NCBI GenBank assembly: GCA_902785985.1
Contig: CADABA010000007.1
Location: 1 to 64,000, forward strand
From: an uncultured Lachnospiraceae bacterium
Lineage (GTDB): Bacteria > Bacillota > Clostridia > Lachnospirales > Lachnospiraceae
Length of the DNA stretch: 64,000 nt
Direction of reading: 5' to 3'
Shown: piece by piece, positions 54,260-64,000 of the stretch
Layout of the letters: every line of letters begins with the position of its first letter
Numbering within the stretch: position 1 is the stretch's first letter
Notes under the pieces: model-generated
Seen by the model: only the letters and a program-made list of their open reading frames with translations
Databases searched by the model: none
Told to the model about the DNA's origin: nothing
Made by a program: the position numbers and the translations under genes

Positions 54260-54517
54260 TTACAGGTTTGCTTTCATGAAAGCTTCGAGCTCAGCAGCTG
54301 CCTGAACTTCGTCTTCGCCTTCGATCGTGAACTCAACGGTCTGTCCCTGCTTAGCGCCAAGGCTCATAACTGCGAGGATCTTTGCTGCGTTTACAGACTT
54401 GCCGTCCTTAGCGATCATAACTTTGCTCTTGTAGCCCTTAGCCTGCTTTACAAGCTCACCTGCCGGACGAGCATGGATTCCTTCTGCGTCTGTAAGTACA
54501 TAACTGAATTTCTGCAT
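54260..54517 (-). CDS. ptsH: Phosphocarrier protein HPr
   Basis: The 85 aa product is canonical HPr at the active site: GIHARPAG with H15 and R17. Position 46, the serine phosphorylated by HPr kinase in Bacillus, is Lys (NAAKILAVM), so this HPr should not be regulated by Ser46 phosphorylation. It carries phosphate from enzyme I to sugar permeases. AAGGAGAG precedes ATG. It stands alone; a promoter with a palindrome at the -35 position lies upstream. Confidence 0.95.
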   Translation of the reverse strand: MQKFSYVLTDAEGIHARPAGELVKQAKGYKSKVMIAKDGKSVNAAKILAVMSLGAKQGQTVEFTIEGEDEVQAAAELEAFMKANL

Positions 54518-54611
54518 AACAACTCTCCTTCTTATAAAATTAACCCATCTGGTAAAGCCATGCCGAAAATAGTACTAAATCAGCAACCTGCTTTTCCCTT
54601 CTACTTCGTCA

Positions 54612-54653
54612 ATTATACCATAGTCTTGAAAAGAATACACAGGTAAACCTGTG
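54612..54653 (-). promoter_or_regulatory. ptsH promoter with extended -10 and a palindrome at -35
   Basis: On the minus strand TGGTATAAT (54620-54612) is an extended -10 box. No -35 box is present; instead CACAGGTAAACCTGTG (54638-54653) is a 16 bp near-palindrome just upstream of where -35 would be, a likely binding site for a regulator. Confidence 0.55.
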
Positions 54654-54685
54654 ATTTTTGCATTTCTTTTGAGAAAATTCTTCTG

Positions 54686-54714
54686 TTTAAGGTTCATTTT
54701 GTTTGTGTTATCAT
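54686..54714 (+). promoter_or_regulatory. Predicted promoter of the small membrane protein gene
   Basis: TGTTATCAT (54706-54714) is an extended -10 box; TTTAAG lies 17 bp upstream as a weak -35. It is divergent from the ptsH promoter in the 351 bp gap. Confidence 0.4.
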
Positions 54715-54868
54715 AGAGGCATGGGACGAAAGCCCTTTTTCGTTTCTAAGATTTAGTCTCTTTCGCAGATTTTCCGTAACGTAAAGCCTGTGATGAACAA
54801 GAAAAATGAGATTCGGCTTTCATACAGGATATAACCCCGCATCCAAAATCCACTTAAGGAGAACCGGT

Positions 54869-55366
54869 ATGAAGAATGTAATTCAGAAAATCTTTATCAC
54901 CCTTGTGGGTCTGATCATCAGTTTCGCGGCCTGTATCATAGGTATGTATATGGTCTTTCTGGCTGACATGAAATTCGTCTATCAGATGCTCTTCTCTGCA
55001 ATTTTCATGTTCAATCCGATCACGACAATTCTCATGGCGGTCAACATGTTCAAGCGGCCGAAGGCAGGCGCGCCGTCGACAGAAAAAGGGGAAGCAAAGG
55101 CTGACAGGGACGAAAAACGGGAAGCAAAGGCTGCAAGAGAAGTGAAAAAGCCGATAGAAGTCAGGAATCCTTTCAAAAAAGAGCCCAGGGAGTCCGGTTC
55201 ATCCAAAAAGGATGAAGATTTCAGCGATGTTCTCGAAAAGGACAGGGATGATTACGAGTCAGATATCTTCTCCTCGGATCATGAAATCCCGGACCCGGAT
55301 AAAGACGATGATATATTCTCCTCACATATCACGGTGGATGAGGATGATCAGTTCATATCCGAATAA
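54869..55366 (+). CDS. Small membrane protein with charged tail, unknown function
   Basis: I do not recognise a named family. The 165 aa product has two hydrophobic helices (about 8-30 and 37-58), then a highly charged tail: Lys/Glu/Ala-rich to about residue 105 (EKGEAKADRDEKREAKAA), then Asp/Ser-rich to the end (DKDDDIFSSH). ATG at 54869 follows AAGGAG by 7 bases; an upstream in-frame ATG at 54806 has no ribosome site. Neighbours give no clue. Confidence 0.7.
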   Translation: MKNVIQKIFITLVGLIISFAACIIGMYMVFLADMKFVYQMLFSAIFMFNPITTILMAVNMFKRPKAGAPSTEKGEAKADRDEKREAKAAREVKKPIEVRNPFKKEPRESGSSKKDEDFSDVLEKDRDDYESDIFSSDHEIPDPDKDDDIFSSHITVDEDDQFISE

Positions 55367-55432
55367 ACAGAAAATGTTTTTTCTTCCGATATCGTTACAG
55401 TTGCAGTGATTTTTCAGAAAGAACTGAGATAA

Positions 55433-55535
55433 GAACTTCCCACAGCTCATGGCCGACACAGCTCCCGGAATAAAGATTTCCACGTCGGAAAAGCGTATAT
55501 TCCCGGCCGCCATACCAAATACATGTCGGAAGTTT
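55433..55535 (+). repeat. Family A inverted-repeat element, copy A4 (decayed, 103 bp)
   Basis: GAACTTCCCACA (55433) and ATGTCGGAAGTTT (55523-55535) are mutated ends; CTCCCGGAATAAAGATTTCC and ATTCCCGG remain inside, with the centre deleted. It ends 21 bp before the truA start, so it lies in the truA leader or promoter region. Confidence 0.75.
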
Positions 55536-55556
55536 TTACAGATGAAATAAAGAGTT

Positions 55557-56297
55557 ATGAAGAATTATAAAATGCTCATCCAGTACGATGGCACCCGCTA
55601 TAACGGTTGGCAGAAACAAGGCGACACAGACAATACCATTCAGCAGAAGCTTGAAAATATTCTCGGCATTATGACCGGAGAGCCTGCAGATGTCCACGGG
55701 GCCGGACGCACTGACGCCGGTGTTCACGCGAGAGGCCAGGTCGCCCAGTTCCGCATCGAGACAGATAAAACGCCGGATGAGATACGGGATTATTTTAATG
55801 AATATCTCCCGGACGATATCGGAGTCCTCTCTGTCACCGAAGCTGCGCCGCGCTTTCACAGCCGCTTTAATGCAACCAGGAAGACGTATCTCTACCGGAT
55901 CGGAAAAGATAAATCCCGTCATGTATTTGAGAGAAAATACATCTATGAGTATCGGGGAACGCTCGACACTGCCGCCATGAAGGTAGCTACTATTCAGCTT
56001 CGCGGTGAGCACGATTTCAAGAGCTTCTGCGGAAATCCGAAAATGCGCAAGTCCACCGTCCGGAATCTTTACGCGATCCATATTCGTGAGACGGAAGATG
56101 AGATTGACCTTGAATTTATCGGGGAAGGCTTTCTGCAGTATATGGTCCGCATTCTGGTCGGAACCCTGATCGAGGTCGGCGAAGGCCGGCGGGATCCCTT
56201 CTCCATGTCCGCACTGCTCGAGGCAAGGGACCGGAAGATGGCCGGCCCGACCGCTCCGGCCTGCGGGCTCACGCTCATGCAGGTCGATTATAATTAG
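55557..56297 (+). CDS. truA: tRNA pseudouridine(38-40) synthase
   Basis: The 246 aa product has the catalytic aspartate in GRTDAGVHARGQVA near residue 50, the TruA signature. It modifies U38-U40 of the tRNA anticodon stem. The ribosome site (AAAGAG) is weak and 3 bases from ATG. Repeat copy A4 lies immediately upstream, so the promoter must be beyond it or be carried by it. In many Firmicutes truA follows the energy-coupling-factor transporter genes; here it stands alone. Confidence 0.95.
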   Translation: MKNYKMLIQYDGTRYNGWQKQGDTDNTIQQKLENILGIMTGEPADVHGAGRTDAGVHARGQVAQFRIETDKTPDEIRDYFNEYLPDDIGVLSVTEAAPRFHSRFNATRKTYLYRIGKDKSRHVFERKYIYEYRGTLDTAAMKVATIQLRGEHDFKSFCGNPKMRKSTVRNLYAIHIRETEDEIDLEFIGEGFLQYMVRILVGTLIEVGEGRRDPFSMSALLEARDRKMAGPTAPACGLTLMQVDYN

Positions 56298-56415
56298 CCG
56301 ATAAAAGAACAGAAATCATACCGGACCTGAGCAGGACCGGTATGATCGCGATCCGCTGTCCTGCATGGAAATGATCTGAGAAATAATCTGAAAAGAGCTG
56401 CACATACCTGTCATC

Positions 56416-56465
56416 AAAAAAAGAGCCGCTCCGGTGCGAATATGCTCCGGCGCGGCCTCTTTTTA
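56416..56465. terminator. Bidirectional terminator between truA and guaB
   Basis: AAAAAAAGAGCCGC...CCGG and CCGG...GCGGCCTCTTTTT form an imperfect long stem with A- and T-runs at the two sides, between convergent genes. Confidence 0.75.
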
Positions 56466-56513
56466 TGCAAGACTTGAATTTTCCAATAGTATTACTTTCC
56501 CGGTATGCCCGGA

Positions 56514-58019
56514 TCAGCCCTCCGTGCGGTTATTCTTTAAAATAACATCATGGCTTCCGCCTTCCACGATCGATGTCGAGGAGACGACTGTCAGCCTGGC
56601 TTTCTGCTGCAGCTCCGGAATCGAGAGCGCTCCGCAGTTGCACATGGTCGAGCGGACCTTGTAGAGGGTTGTCTGAACACCGTCTGAGAGAGCCCCTGCG
56701 TACGGGACATAACTGTCAACGCCCTCCTCGAATGTGAGCTTCTGTGCTCCGCCGAGATCATAGCGCTGCCAGTTGCGCGCGCGGTTCGATCCCTCACCCC
56801 AGTATTCCTTCACATAACTTCCGTTGATGCGCAGGCGGGCAGTCGGGCTCTCATCGAAACGTGCAAAATACCTGCCGAGCATGACAAAATCAGCACCCAT
56901 GGCGAGCGCCAGTGTGATGTGATAATCGTGTACAATACCACCGTCCGAACAGATCGGAATATAAATGCCGGTCGACTGATAATACTCATCACGGGCTTTC
57001 GCGACCTCGATTACAGCTGTCGCCTGGCCTCTTCCGATGCCCTTCGTCTCACGTGTGATGCAGATCGATCCTCCGCCGATACCGATCTTTATGAAATCAG
57101 CTCCGGCCTTTGCGAGGAACATGAAGCCTTCCCGGTCCACGACATTTCCCGCACCTACCTTGACCGTATCGCCGTACTTTTCACGAATCCACCTGATCGT
57201 TCTGCTCTGCCACTCCGAAAATCCCTCTGAGGAGTCGATACAGAGAACATCCGCTCCTGCCTCGACAAGAGCAGGCACACGTTCCGCATAATCCCTGGTG
57301 TTGATACCGGCACCGACAACATAGCTCTTATTGTCGTCAAGCAGCTCATTGGCGTTCGCCTTATGGCTGTCATAATCCTTGCGGAAGACCATATAGACCA
57401 GGTTTCCATTTTCATCTATCAGCGGAAGCGAATTGATCTTATTTTCCCAGATAAGATCGTTGCAGTCATGCAGCGTTGTATTCGCCGGCGCTGTGACGAG
57501 CTTTTCCAGGGGCGTCATGAACTCCGTGACACAAAGATCTGTTGTCATGCGGGAAAGTCTGTAATCACGGGATGCTACAATTCCGAGAAGCTTTCCGTGC
57601 GCTGATCCGTCCTCAGTGATCGCGATTGTGGAATGGCCTGTCTGTGCCTTCAGATTGAGCACATCGCCGAGTGTCGCGGTCGGCGGAAGATTGGAATCGC
57701 TGGTCACAAAACCGGCTTTGTAGGACTTGACTCTCCGGACCATGTCCGCCTCATCCTGAACACTCTGTGATCCGTAAATGAAAGACACGCCGCCCTGCTT
57801 TGCAAGAGCAATCGCCAGTTTTTCGCCGGATACAGACTGCATGATCGCAGAGACCATGGGAATATTCATAATAAGGGGGCACTCTTCCTGACCTTTTCTG
57901 TATTTGACAAGAGGTGTCCTGAGACTCACTGCAGAGGGGATGCATTCAGAAGACGAGTAACCCGGAACAAGAAGATATTCTCCGAACGTGCGAGATGGTT
58001 CACTGAAAAAAAATGCCAT
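56514..58019 (-). CDS. guaB: Inosine-5'-monophosphate dehydrogenase
   Basis: The 501 aa product has the catalytic cysteine loop [13 protein letters not shown], the substrate aspartate in [11 protein letters not shown], and a pair of CBS domains between about 100 and 220 ([12 protein letters not shown]). It makes XMP from IMP, the committed step to guanine nucleotides. It belongs to the subtype with N-terminus [15 protein letters not shown], known to me mainly from Clostridia. AAAGGAGAA precedes ATG at 58019. A promoter is at 58076-58104. Confidence 0.95.
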   Translation of the reverse strand: MAFFFSEPSRTFGEYLLVPGYSSSECIPSAVSLRTPLVKYRKGQEECPLIMNIPMVSAIMQSVSGEKLAIALAKQGGVSFIYGSQSVQDEADMVRRVKSYKAGFVTSDSNLPPTATLGDVLNLKAQTGHSTIAITEDGSAHGKLLGIVASRDYRLSRMTTDLCVTEFMTPLEKLVTAPANTTLHDCNDLIWENKINSLPLIDENGNLVYMVFRKDYDSHKANANELLDDNKSYVVGAGINTRDYAERVPALVEAGADVLCIDSSEGFSEWQSRTIRWIREKYGDTVKVGAGNVVDREGFMFLAKAGADFIKIGIGGGSICITRETKGIGRGQATAVIEVAKARDEYYQSTGIYIPICSDGGIVHDYHITLALAMGADFVMLGRYFARFDESPTARLRINGSYVKEYWGEGSNRARNWQRYDLGGAQKLTFEEGVDSYVPYAGALSDGVQTTLYKVRSTMCNCGALSIPELQQKARLTVVSSTSIVEGGSHDVILKNNRTEG

Positions 58020-58075
58020 AACATTCTCCTTTACTGGTCAAATCCTGATAATCGGTTTCCTGCGTATTAGGCATT

Positions 58076-58104
58076 ATATTAGCTCATTTCTTTTTAAATG
58101 ACAA
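58076..58104 (-). promoter_or_regulatory. Predicted guaB promoter
   Basis: On the minus strand TTGTCA (58104-58099) and TAATAT (58081-58076) are 17 bp apart, about 57 bases before guaB. Confidence 0.6.
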
Positions 58105-58115
58105 CCACAAAATTT

Positions 58116-58268
58116 CATTCTTCATCGCGCAATTCTCGTGATTTTATCATAAGATACGTGCGCAAAGTGAAGCTCGCCTTCATCGTGAGTACGATCCCGC
58201 GATGAAGATTCAAGAACGCCTCAGCTGCACAATGCTCCACCGGTGCATTGTTACGCATGCTCAGGCAC
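58116..58268 (-). repeat. Family D copy D3 joined to a family B flank fragment
   Basis: 58116-58211 matches D1 on the opposite strand (CTTCATCGCG, CACGATGAAG, CACTTTGCGC, GATGAAGATTC). It runs straight into CAAGAACGCCTCAGC, AATGCTCCACCGGTGCATT and GTTACGCATGC, the family B flank without a core. The block fills most of the 260 bp gap between rsmE and guaB. Confidence 0.7.
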
Positions 58269-58279
58269 GGCAGATTGCA

Positions 58280-59017
58280 TCAGCCCTCCAGTTCGTACAT
58301 CAGGATCGAGAGCATGGAGATGGCTGCCGTCTCTGTCCTTAAGATCCTCTTCCCGAGAGTCAGGATCTTTGCACCGGCTTTCTCACAGGCCTCCACTTCC
58401 CTCCTGTCAAATCCTCCTTCAGGCCCGATCAGGACTCCGACGGACTGACCGGGCCTGATTTCCCGGATAGCATTCTTCGTAAAACGGATATCCATAGCAT
58501 TCTCGTACGGAACAAGAAGCGCATCAAGTGTCTCAGCCTCCTCCAGAGCCCCGCTGAAGCTCTCTATTTCACCGACTTCCGGAATTATGCTCCGCTTCGA
58601 CTGTTTTGCCGCTGCCTGCGCGATCGCCTGCCAGCGTACGACTCTCGCCTTCGCCTTCTTTGCATCCAGCTTCACTATACTGCGCTTCATCGAGACGGGA
58701 ACGATCCGGCTCACACCGAGTTCGACAGCCTTCTGAATGATGAGCTCCATTTTGTCTCCCTTCGGAAGACCCATATAGAGCGTGATCTCATTTTGAAGTT
58801 CGGTGTCCGCCTCCCTGGTCTCGAGAACATCTGCAAGGATCTCATCCGGGAGAATCCGGGAAATTCGGCAGATTGATACGCTGCGGTCCTCATCGACCGC
58901 TTCGATCTCTTCGCCCGGCCGCATGCGAAGTACATTGCGGATATGATTTACGTCCTCGCCAGAGATATGCAGTACTCTGTCACAGATCTGTCCCGCCTCT
59001 ATAAAAAATCTGTACAT
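58280..59017 (-). CDS. rsmE: 16S rRNA m3U1498 methyltransferase
   Basis: The 245 aa product is a SPOUT methyltransferase with the knot motif LIGPEGGFDRREVE near residue 195 and an N-terminal PUA-like domain (VLHISGEDVNHIRNVLR). It methylates U1498 of 16S rRNA with S-adenosylmethionine. AGGAGAAA precedes ATG at 59017. It follows prmA by 39 bp in the heat-shock cluster. Confidence 0.95.
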   Translation of the reverse strand: MYRFFIEAGQICDRVLHISGEDVNHIRNVLRMRPGEEIEAVDEDRSVSICRISRILPDEILADVLETREADTELQNEITLYMGLPKGDKMELIIQKAVELGVSRIVPVSMKRSIVKLDAKKAKARVVRWQAIAQAAAKQSKRSIIPEVGEIESFSGALEEAETLDALLVPYENAMDIRFTKNAIREIRPGQSVGVLIGPEGGFDRREVEACEKAGAKILTLGKRILRTETAAISMLSILMYELEG

Positions 59018-59056
59018 ATAGATTTCTCCTCTTTACAGAGCATGTCTGCCGCACAC

Positions 59057-60037
59057 TTATGCAAAGTCCTTCCTGGCCACAATGCTCTCCCACTCGCCCT
59101 GTTCCATCTCCTCTATGATCGTCAGACCTGCTTTACGGATTGCATCCCGGACGATCTGCGCATGTGTGATCAGGATCCCGGAGGTAATATAATATCCCCC
59201 CTCCCTGAGCCGGTCCGGCACATGCGGTGTGATATCCGCAAGAATCTCGGCGATAATGTTGGCGCATACAAGGTCATAGCCGTCGCCGGCCTCCTCTCTG
59301 ACCCACTGCTCCGTCGCGATATCGCCGATCACATATTTGAAGTCAGCCGGGTCGATATCATTTTTCGCAAGATTTTCCTCGATTGCTTCGAGTACATTGA
59401 TATCAAGATCGGTCCCGAAGACCTTCGACGCGCCGCTCTTCAAGGCGATGATACCCAGAATCCCGCTTCCGGTACCGATATCAAGCACACGCATACCGGG
59501 CTCGATATACTTCCTGATTCCTCTGATCGCAAGCTGTGTCGACTCATGTTTGCCCGTACCGAACGCAGTCCCCGGGTCGATGCGAAGGATCAGCTCCTCG
59601 TCTCCCAGAGCCGGCACTTCCTCCCAGGACGGAATTATACGGATATCATCCACCGTGAACTGATGGAAATACTGCTTCCAGTTATTCACCCAGTCCTCCT
59701 CGGCTGTCATGCCGATTTCAATGCGGGCTTCACCGACATCCGCAAATCGGGAAATATCCATAAGTCCCTGCCCGACGTTCCGAAGAAGTTCCTCCTCGCG
59801 GTCTGCATCCTCCTCACTTTCTTCCTCCGGCACTTCCATATAAAATGTCACGCGTGCCTTGTGGTCATCATAGACCGGGTCCGGGACGACATCCCCGAAA
59901 TACCCTCCGTTCTCTTCCGGGCTGACCGGTGCTTTGTCTTCGATCTCGAGGCTCGTAATGCCGAGATCATTCAGCATGGAACACACCAGGTCGCAGGCCT
60001 CCTCCGTCGTTACGATCGTATATTTCATCCATTTCAT
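59057..60037 (-). CDS. prmA: Ribosomal protein L11 methyltransferase
   Basis: The 326 aa product has the SAM-binding motif VLDIGTGSGILGI near residue 181 and the PrmA catalytic ANIIAEILADI. It trimethylates ribosomal protein L11. The N-terminal part has an Asp/Glu-rich loop (EEESEEDADREEE). ATG at 60037 is 6 bases after GGAGG. A terminator between dnaJ and prmA suggests a separate promoter or only partial read-through; two imperfect copies of a 48 bp segment (CAGGCTGCTC...TTTCGCAG or TTTGCAG) lie just upstream near 60070-60170. Confidence 0.95.
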   Translation of the reverse strand: MKWMKYTIVTTEEACDLVCSMLNDLGITSLEIEDKAPVSPEENGGYFGDVVPDPVYDDHKARVTFYMEVPEEESEEDADREEELLRNVGQGLMDISRFADVGEARIEIGMTAEEDWVNNWKQYFHQFTVDDIRIIPSWEEVPALGDEELILRIDPGTAFGTGKHESTQLAIRGIRKYIEPGMRVLDIGTGSGILGIIALKSGASKVFGTDLDINVLEAIEENLAKNDIDPADFKYVIGDIATEQWVREEAGDGYDLVCANIIAEILADITPHVPDRLREGGYYITSGILITHAQIVRDAIRKAGLTIIEEMEQGEWESIVARKDFA

Positions 60038-60178
60038 AGTGATCCTCCACAGGCTTCCCACTTTTTATAAACAGGCTGCTCACATTCCTCCCGCTGCAGG
60101 ACTTACGCTTTCGCAGAGCAGGCTGCTCGCATTTTCTGTCTCTCTGCGGGCTTTCCGTCTTTGCAGATTATACTACAC

Positions 60179-60221
60179 AAAAAGGCGTATGCGGTCAACT
60201 TTATGACCCATACGCCTTTTT
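60179..60221 (-). terminator. Terminator after dnaJ
   Basis: AAAAAGGCGTATG pairs with CATACGCCTTTTT, with a further CGGTCA/TGACC extension. On the minus strand the stem ends in TTTTTGTG. A family E hairpin (60228-60249) precedes it. Confidence 0.8.
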
Positions 60222-60297
60222 CAGCATCAGGAACGGCTCTGCGTTCCTGCCGCAGCAGCCATTGAACAGACAGAACCGTTTGCCGGCACGGAAGGCT

Positions 60298-61392
60298 TCA
60301 GTTTTCTCCCATCGCCTCCGCGTAACTCTTCAGCGCCTTCTTCTGCTCTCTTGTGAGTTTTGTCGGAACCTGTACGACAAGGGTCACATAGTGATCGCCC
60401 CTGCGCTTGGAATTTCTGACAGACGGAACTCCCTTGCCTCTCAGGCGGATCTTCGTATCTGTCTGCGTCCCTGCTTTGACTTCATATTCGACGTCTCCGT
60501 CGATCGTCCTGATGCGGATCTTGCCGCCCAGCGCTGCTTTGGTAAAGGAAACAGCTGCCGTCGAGTACAGATCCATATCATCCCTCTGGAAGATCGGATG
60601 ACGCGAGACGCGGACTTCGACGAGCAGGTCGCCTCTCGGTCCGCCGTTCACGCCGGGCTCGCCCTTATCCTTGACGCGCACCGCGATTCCGTTGTCGATG
60701 CCTGCCGGGATCTGAACGTCAATTTTCTGCTTCTTCGTCCTGTACCCTGTTCCGTTGCAGTCTGTGCACTTCTCACGAATGATTCGCCCGCCTCCCCGGC
60801 ACTCGGGGCAGACAGTCTCCGTCTGCATCATGCCGAAGATAGACTGCTGCGTCGTGACGACACGTCCTGTGCCATGGCATCGAGAACAGGTCTCCGGAGA
60901 TGTTCCGGCTTTTGCCCCGGTTCCCTTGCAGGTCGGGCACTCTTCCCGAAAATTGATCTCGATCTGTTTCGTGCATCCGAAGACCGCTTCCTCAAAGCTT
61001 ATGCTGACGCTCGTGCGCACGTTCGCACCCCGCATAGGCGCATTCGGATTTGATCTTCTGGAAGAGGTCCTGCCTCCCCCGAAAAGATCCCCGAAAATAT
61101 CTCCGAAAATGTCACCCATCCCCGAGCTGTTAAAATCAAAACCGCTGAAGCCCGCACCGCCGGCGCCGCTGAACGCAGCGTGCCCGAACTGGTCGTATTG
61201 CTGCCTCTTCTGAGGATCAGACAGGATCGAATAGGCCTCCGATGCCTCCTTGAACTTCTCCGCAGCCTCCTCGCTCGGGTTGACATCCGGGTGATACTTT
61301 TTCGCAAGCTTTCTGTATGCCTTCTTCAGGTCGTCATCAGTGGCGTTCTTCTCTACACCGAGCACCTCATAGTAATCTCTTTTCTCTGCCAT
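60298..61392 (-). CDS. dnaJ: Chaperone protein DnaJ
   Basis: The 364 aa product has the J domain with HPD (KYHPDVNP), a Gly/Phe-rich linker ([14 protein letters not shown]), four zinc-binding CxxCxGxG repeats ([32 protein letters not shown]) and a C-terminal substrate domain. It delivers unfolded proteins to DnaK. ATG at 61392 follows AAAGGG; a longer frame to 61458 runs through a terminator hairpin and is unlikely. It lies 94 bp after dnaK, with that hairpin between. Confidence 0.97.
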   Translation of the reverse strand: MAEKRDYYEVLGVEKNATDDDLKKAYRKLAKKYHPDVNPSEEAAEKFKEASEAYSILSDPQKRQQYDQFGHAAFSGAGGAGFSGFDFNSSGMGDIFGDIFGDLFGGGRTSSRRSNPNAPMRGANVRTSVSISFEEAVFGCTKQIEINFREECPTCKGTGAKAGTSPETCSRCHGTGRVVTTQQSIFGMMQTETVCPECRGGGRIIREKCTDCNGTGYRTKKQKIDVQIPAGIDNGIAVRVKDKGEPGVNGGPRGDLLVEVRVSRHPIFQRDDMDLYSTAAVSFTKAALGGKIRIRTIDGDVEYEVKAGTQTDTKIRLRGKGVPSVRNSKRRGDHYVTLVVQVPTKLTREQKKALKSYAEAMGEN

Positions 61393-61434
61393 TTGGAAAA
61401 TCCCTTTCAGATATGCTTCCGCAGTGCGGACATG

Positions 61435-61471
61435 AAAAAACCGGCTCCCACTCCGCAAGAAGCGGGAGCCG
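61435..61471 (-). terminator. Intrinsic terminator-like hairpin between dnaK and dnaJ
   Basis: CGGCTCCC (61442-61449) pairs with GGGAGCCG (61464-61471); on the minus strand the stem is followed by GTTTTTT. It would lower dnaJ expression relative to dnaK. Confidence 0.8.
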
Positions 61472-61486
61472 TTGTGATTTACTTAT

Positions 61487-63391
<1,905 letters not shown>

Positions 63392-63598
63392 CTATTATAC
63401 AAATAAAACTGTATTTCTTATTTTTATAGTAAAGCGGTTTCCCGCTCAACTTACTTTATCCGGCAGCGTTCTTTCTCTTTCCTCCGCTTGTATCGAAGAG
63501 TAATTTCTCTCTGAAGCGATCCATGAACCGGAAATTCTCTCCGCTGCCAGCTGTACTGAGAAGTTTTTGCTCTCAGCGAAGCTTTTTAAAAAGTTTTC

Positions 63599-64000
63599 TC
63601 AATTGGCGACCTTGACCATGGAATGTCTGACGACAGAATCCTTGTAAAGATATCCTTTCTGGAATTCCTCCACAACAATATTCTCACCGTAATTCTCGTC
63701 ATCCACGTGCATCACCGCGTTGTGATAATTCGGATCAAATTCCTTTCCCACCGCCTCGATCGGCGTTACGCCAAGGCCTTCAAGGACAGTAAGGAACTGC
63801 TTGTAAATCTTTTCCATTCCCTGTGTGAAGGGGTCTTCCATATCCTCCTCCGCGACCAGAGAAAAGCCTCTTTCAAAATTGTCTATGATCGGCAGGATCT
63901 TCTCGACGACATCCTTCGCACCCATGCCGTACATCGCAGCTTTTTCCTTCTCGGTACGCTTTCTGTAATTGTCGAATTCTGCCATGAGCCTCATATTGCG
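63599..64000 (-). CDS. grpE: Nucleotide exchange factor GrpE (5' part beyond window)
   Basis: The 133 codons present encode the end of the long dimerisation helix (LMAEFDNYRKRTEKEK) and the C-terminal beta domain (GKEFDPNYHNAVMHVDD), typical of GrpE. It releases ADP from DnaK. The reading frame continues past base 64000, so the start is not visible. The 225 bp between it and dnaK hold an AT-rich CTTTTTAAAAAG palindrome and little else that I can name. Confidence 0.95.
   Translation of the reverse strand, partial: RNMRLMAEFDNYRKRTEKEKAAMYGMGAKDVVEKILPIIDNFERGFSLVAEEDMEDPFTQGMEKIYKQFLTVLEGLGVTPIEAVGKEFDPNYHNAVMHVDDENYGENIVVEEFQKGYLYKDSVVRHSMVKVAN

Overview
The window looks like chromosome of a fermentative Clostridia species, most likely in the family Lachnospiraceae. 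The main reasons are the grpE-dnaK-dnaJ-prmA-rsmE block, the mreB-recD2-comF block, the cdaA-cdaR pair, two HPr paralogues, the IMP dehydrogenase type, strong GGAGG-type ribosome binding sites and frequent TTG starts. No species is claimed. No rRNA, tRNA, phage gene, transposase gene or CRISPR array was seen.

Positions 1-18316 hold a surface-glycan or glycosylation locus. On the minus strand it encodes glucose-1-phosphate cytidylyltransferase, CDP-glucose 4,6-dehydratase, two CapK/phenylacetate-CoA-ligase-like adenylating enzymes, a flippase-like membrane protein, a thiamine-diphosphate enzyme, a sugar epimerase/reductase, a polyprenyl-phosphate glycosyltransferase, an ATP-grasp ligase, and an ATP-grasp ligase fused to a PLP enzyme. 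Between these, on the plus strand, lie a WecE-like sugar aminotransferase and a YfhO-like membrane protein. My reading is that the locus makes an unusual CDP-linked (possibly branched or amino) deoxysugar, decorates it with an acyl or amino-acid group, loads it on a lipid phosphate and transfers it outside the membrane. This is the most likely undescribed system in the window.

Positions 18513-38297 are mostly housekeeping: a DacF-type carboxypeptidase, an HPr paralogue, the c-di-AMP genes cdaA and cdaR with two unknown membrane proteins, comF, recD2, mreB, uvrA, lepA, holA, a gamma-carbonic-anhydrase-like protein, hemW and rpsT. Positions 38390-48509 hold a CPBP protease, a TPR protein, an HExxH peptidase, and a run comEA - response regulator - histidine kinase - GerMN lipoprotein - comEC. 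Positions 48893-54079 hold arginine genes (argJ-argB-argD, and argG divergently). The rest holds canonical ptsH, a small membrane protein, truA, guaB, and rsmE-prmA-dnaJ-dnaK-grpE; grpE runs off the window end.

The intergenic DNA is unusually rich in dispersed, structured repeats. At least four families recur: (A) a 96-176 bp element with AAACTTCCCACAT inverted ends; (B) a 95 bp nested hairpin with TTATCTCAGTGGGG inverted ends, often followed by a conserved flanking module; (C) a hairpin with GGGGCTGTCGCA ends; (D) a block built on CTTCATCGCG. A short hairpin (E, CAGGAACGCC...GGCGTTCCTG) is also scattered. They sit next to start and stop codons and inside leaders, and in one place family C has replaced the inner hairpin of a family B copy. 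No transposase for them lies in the window.
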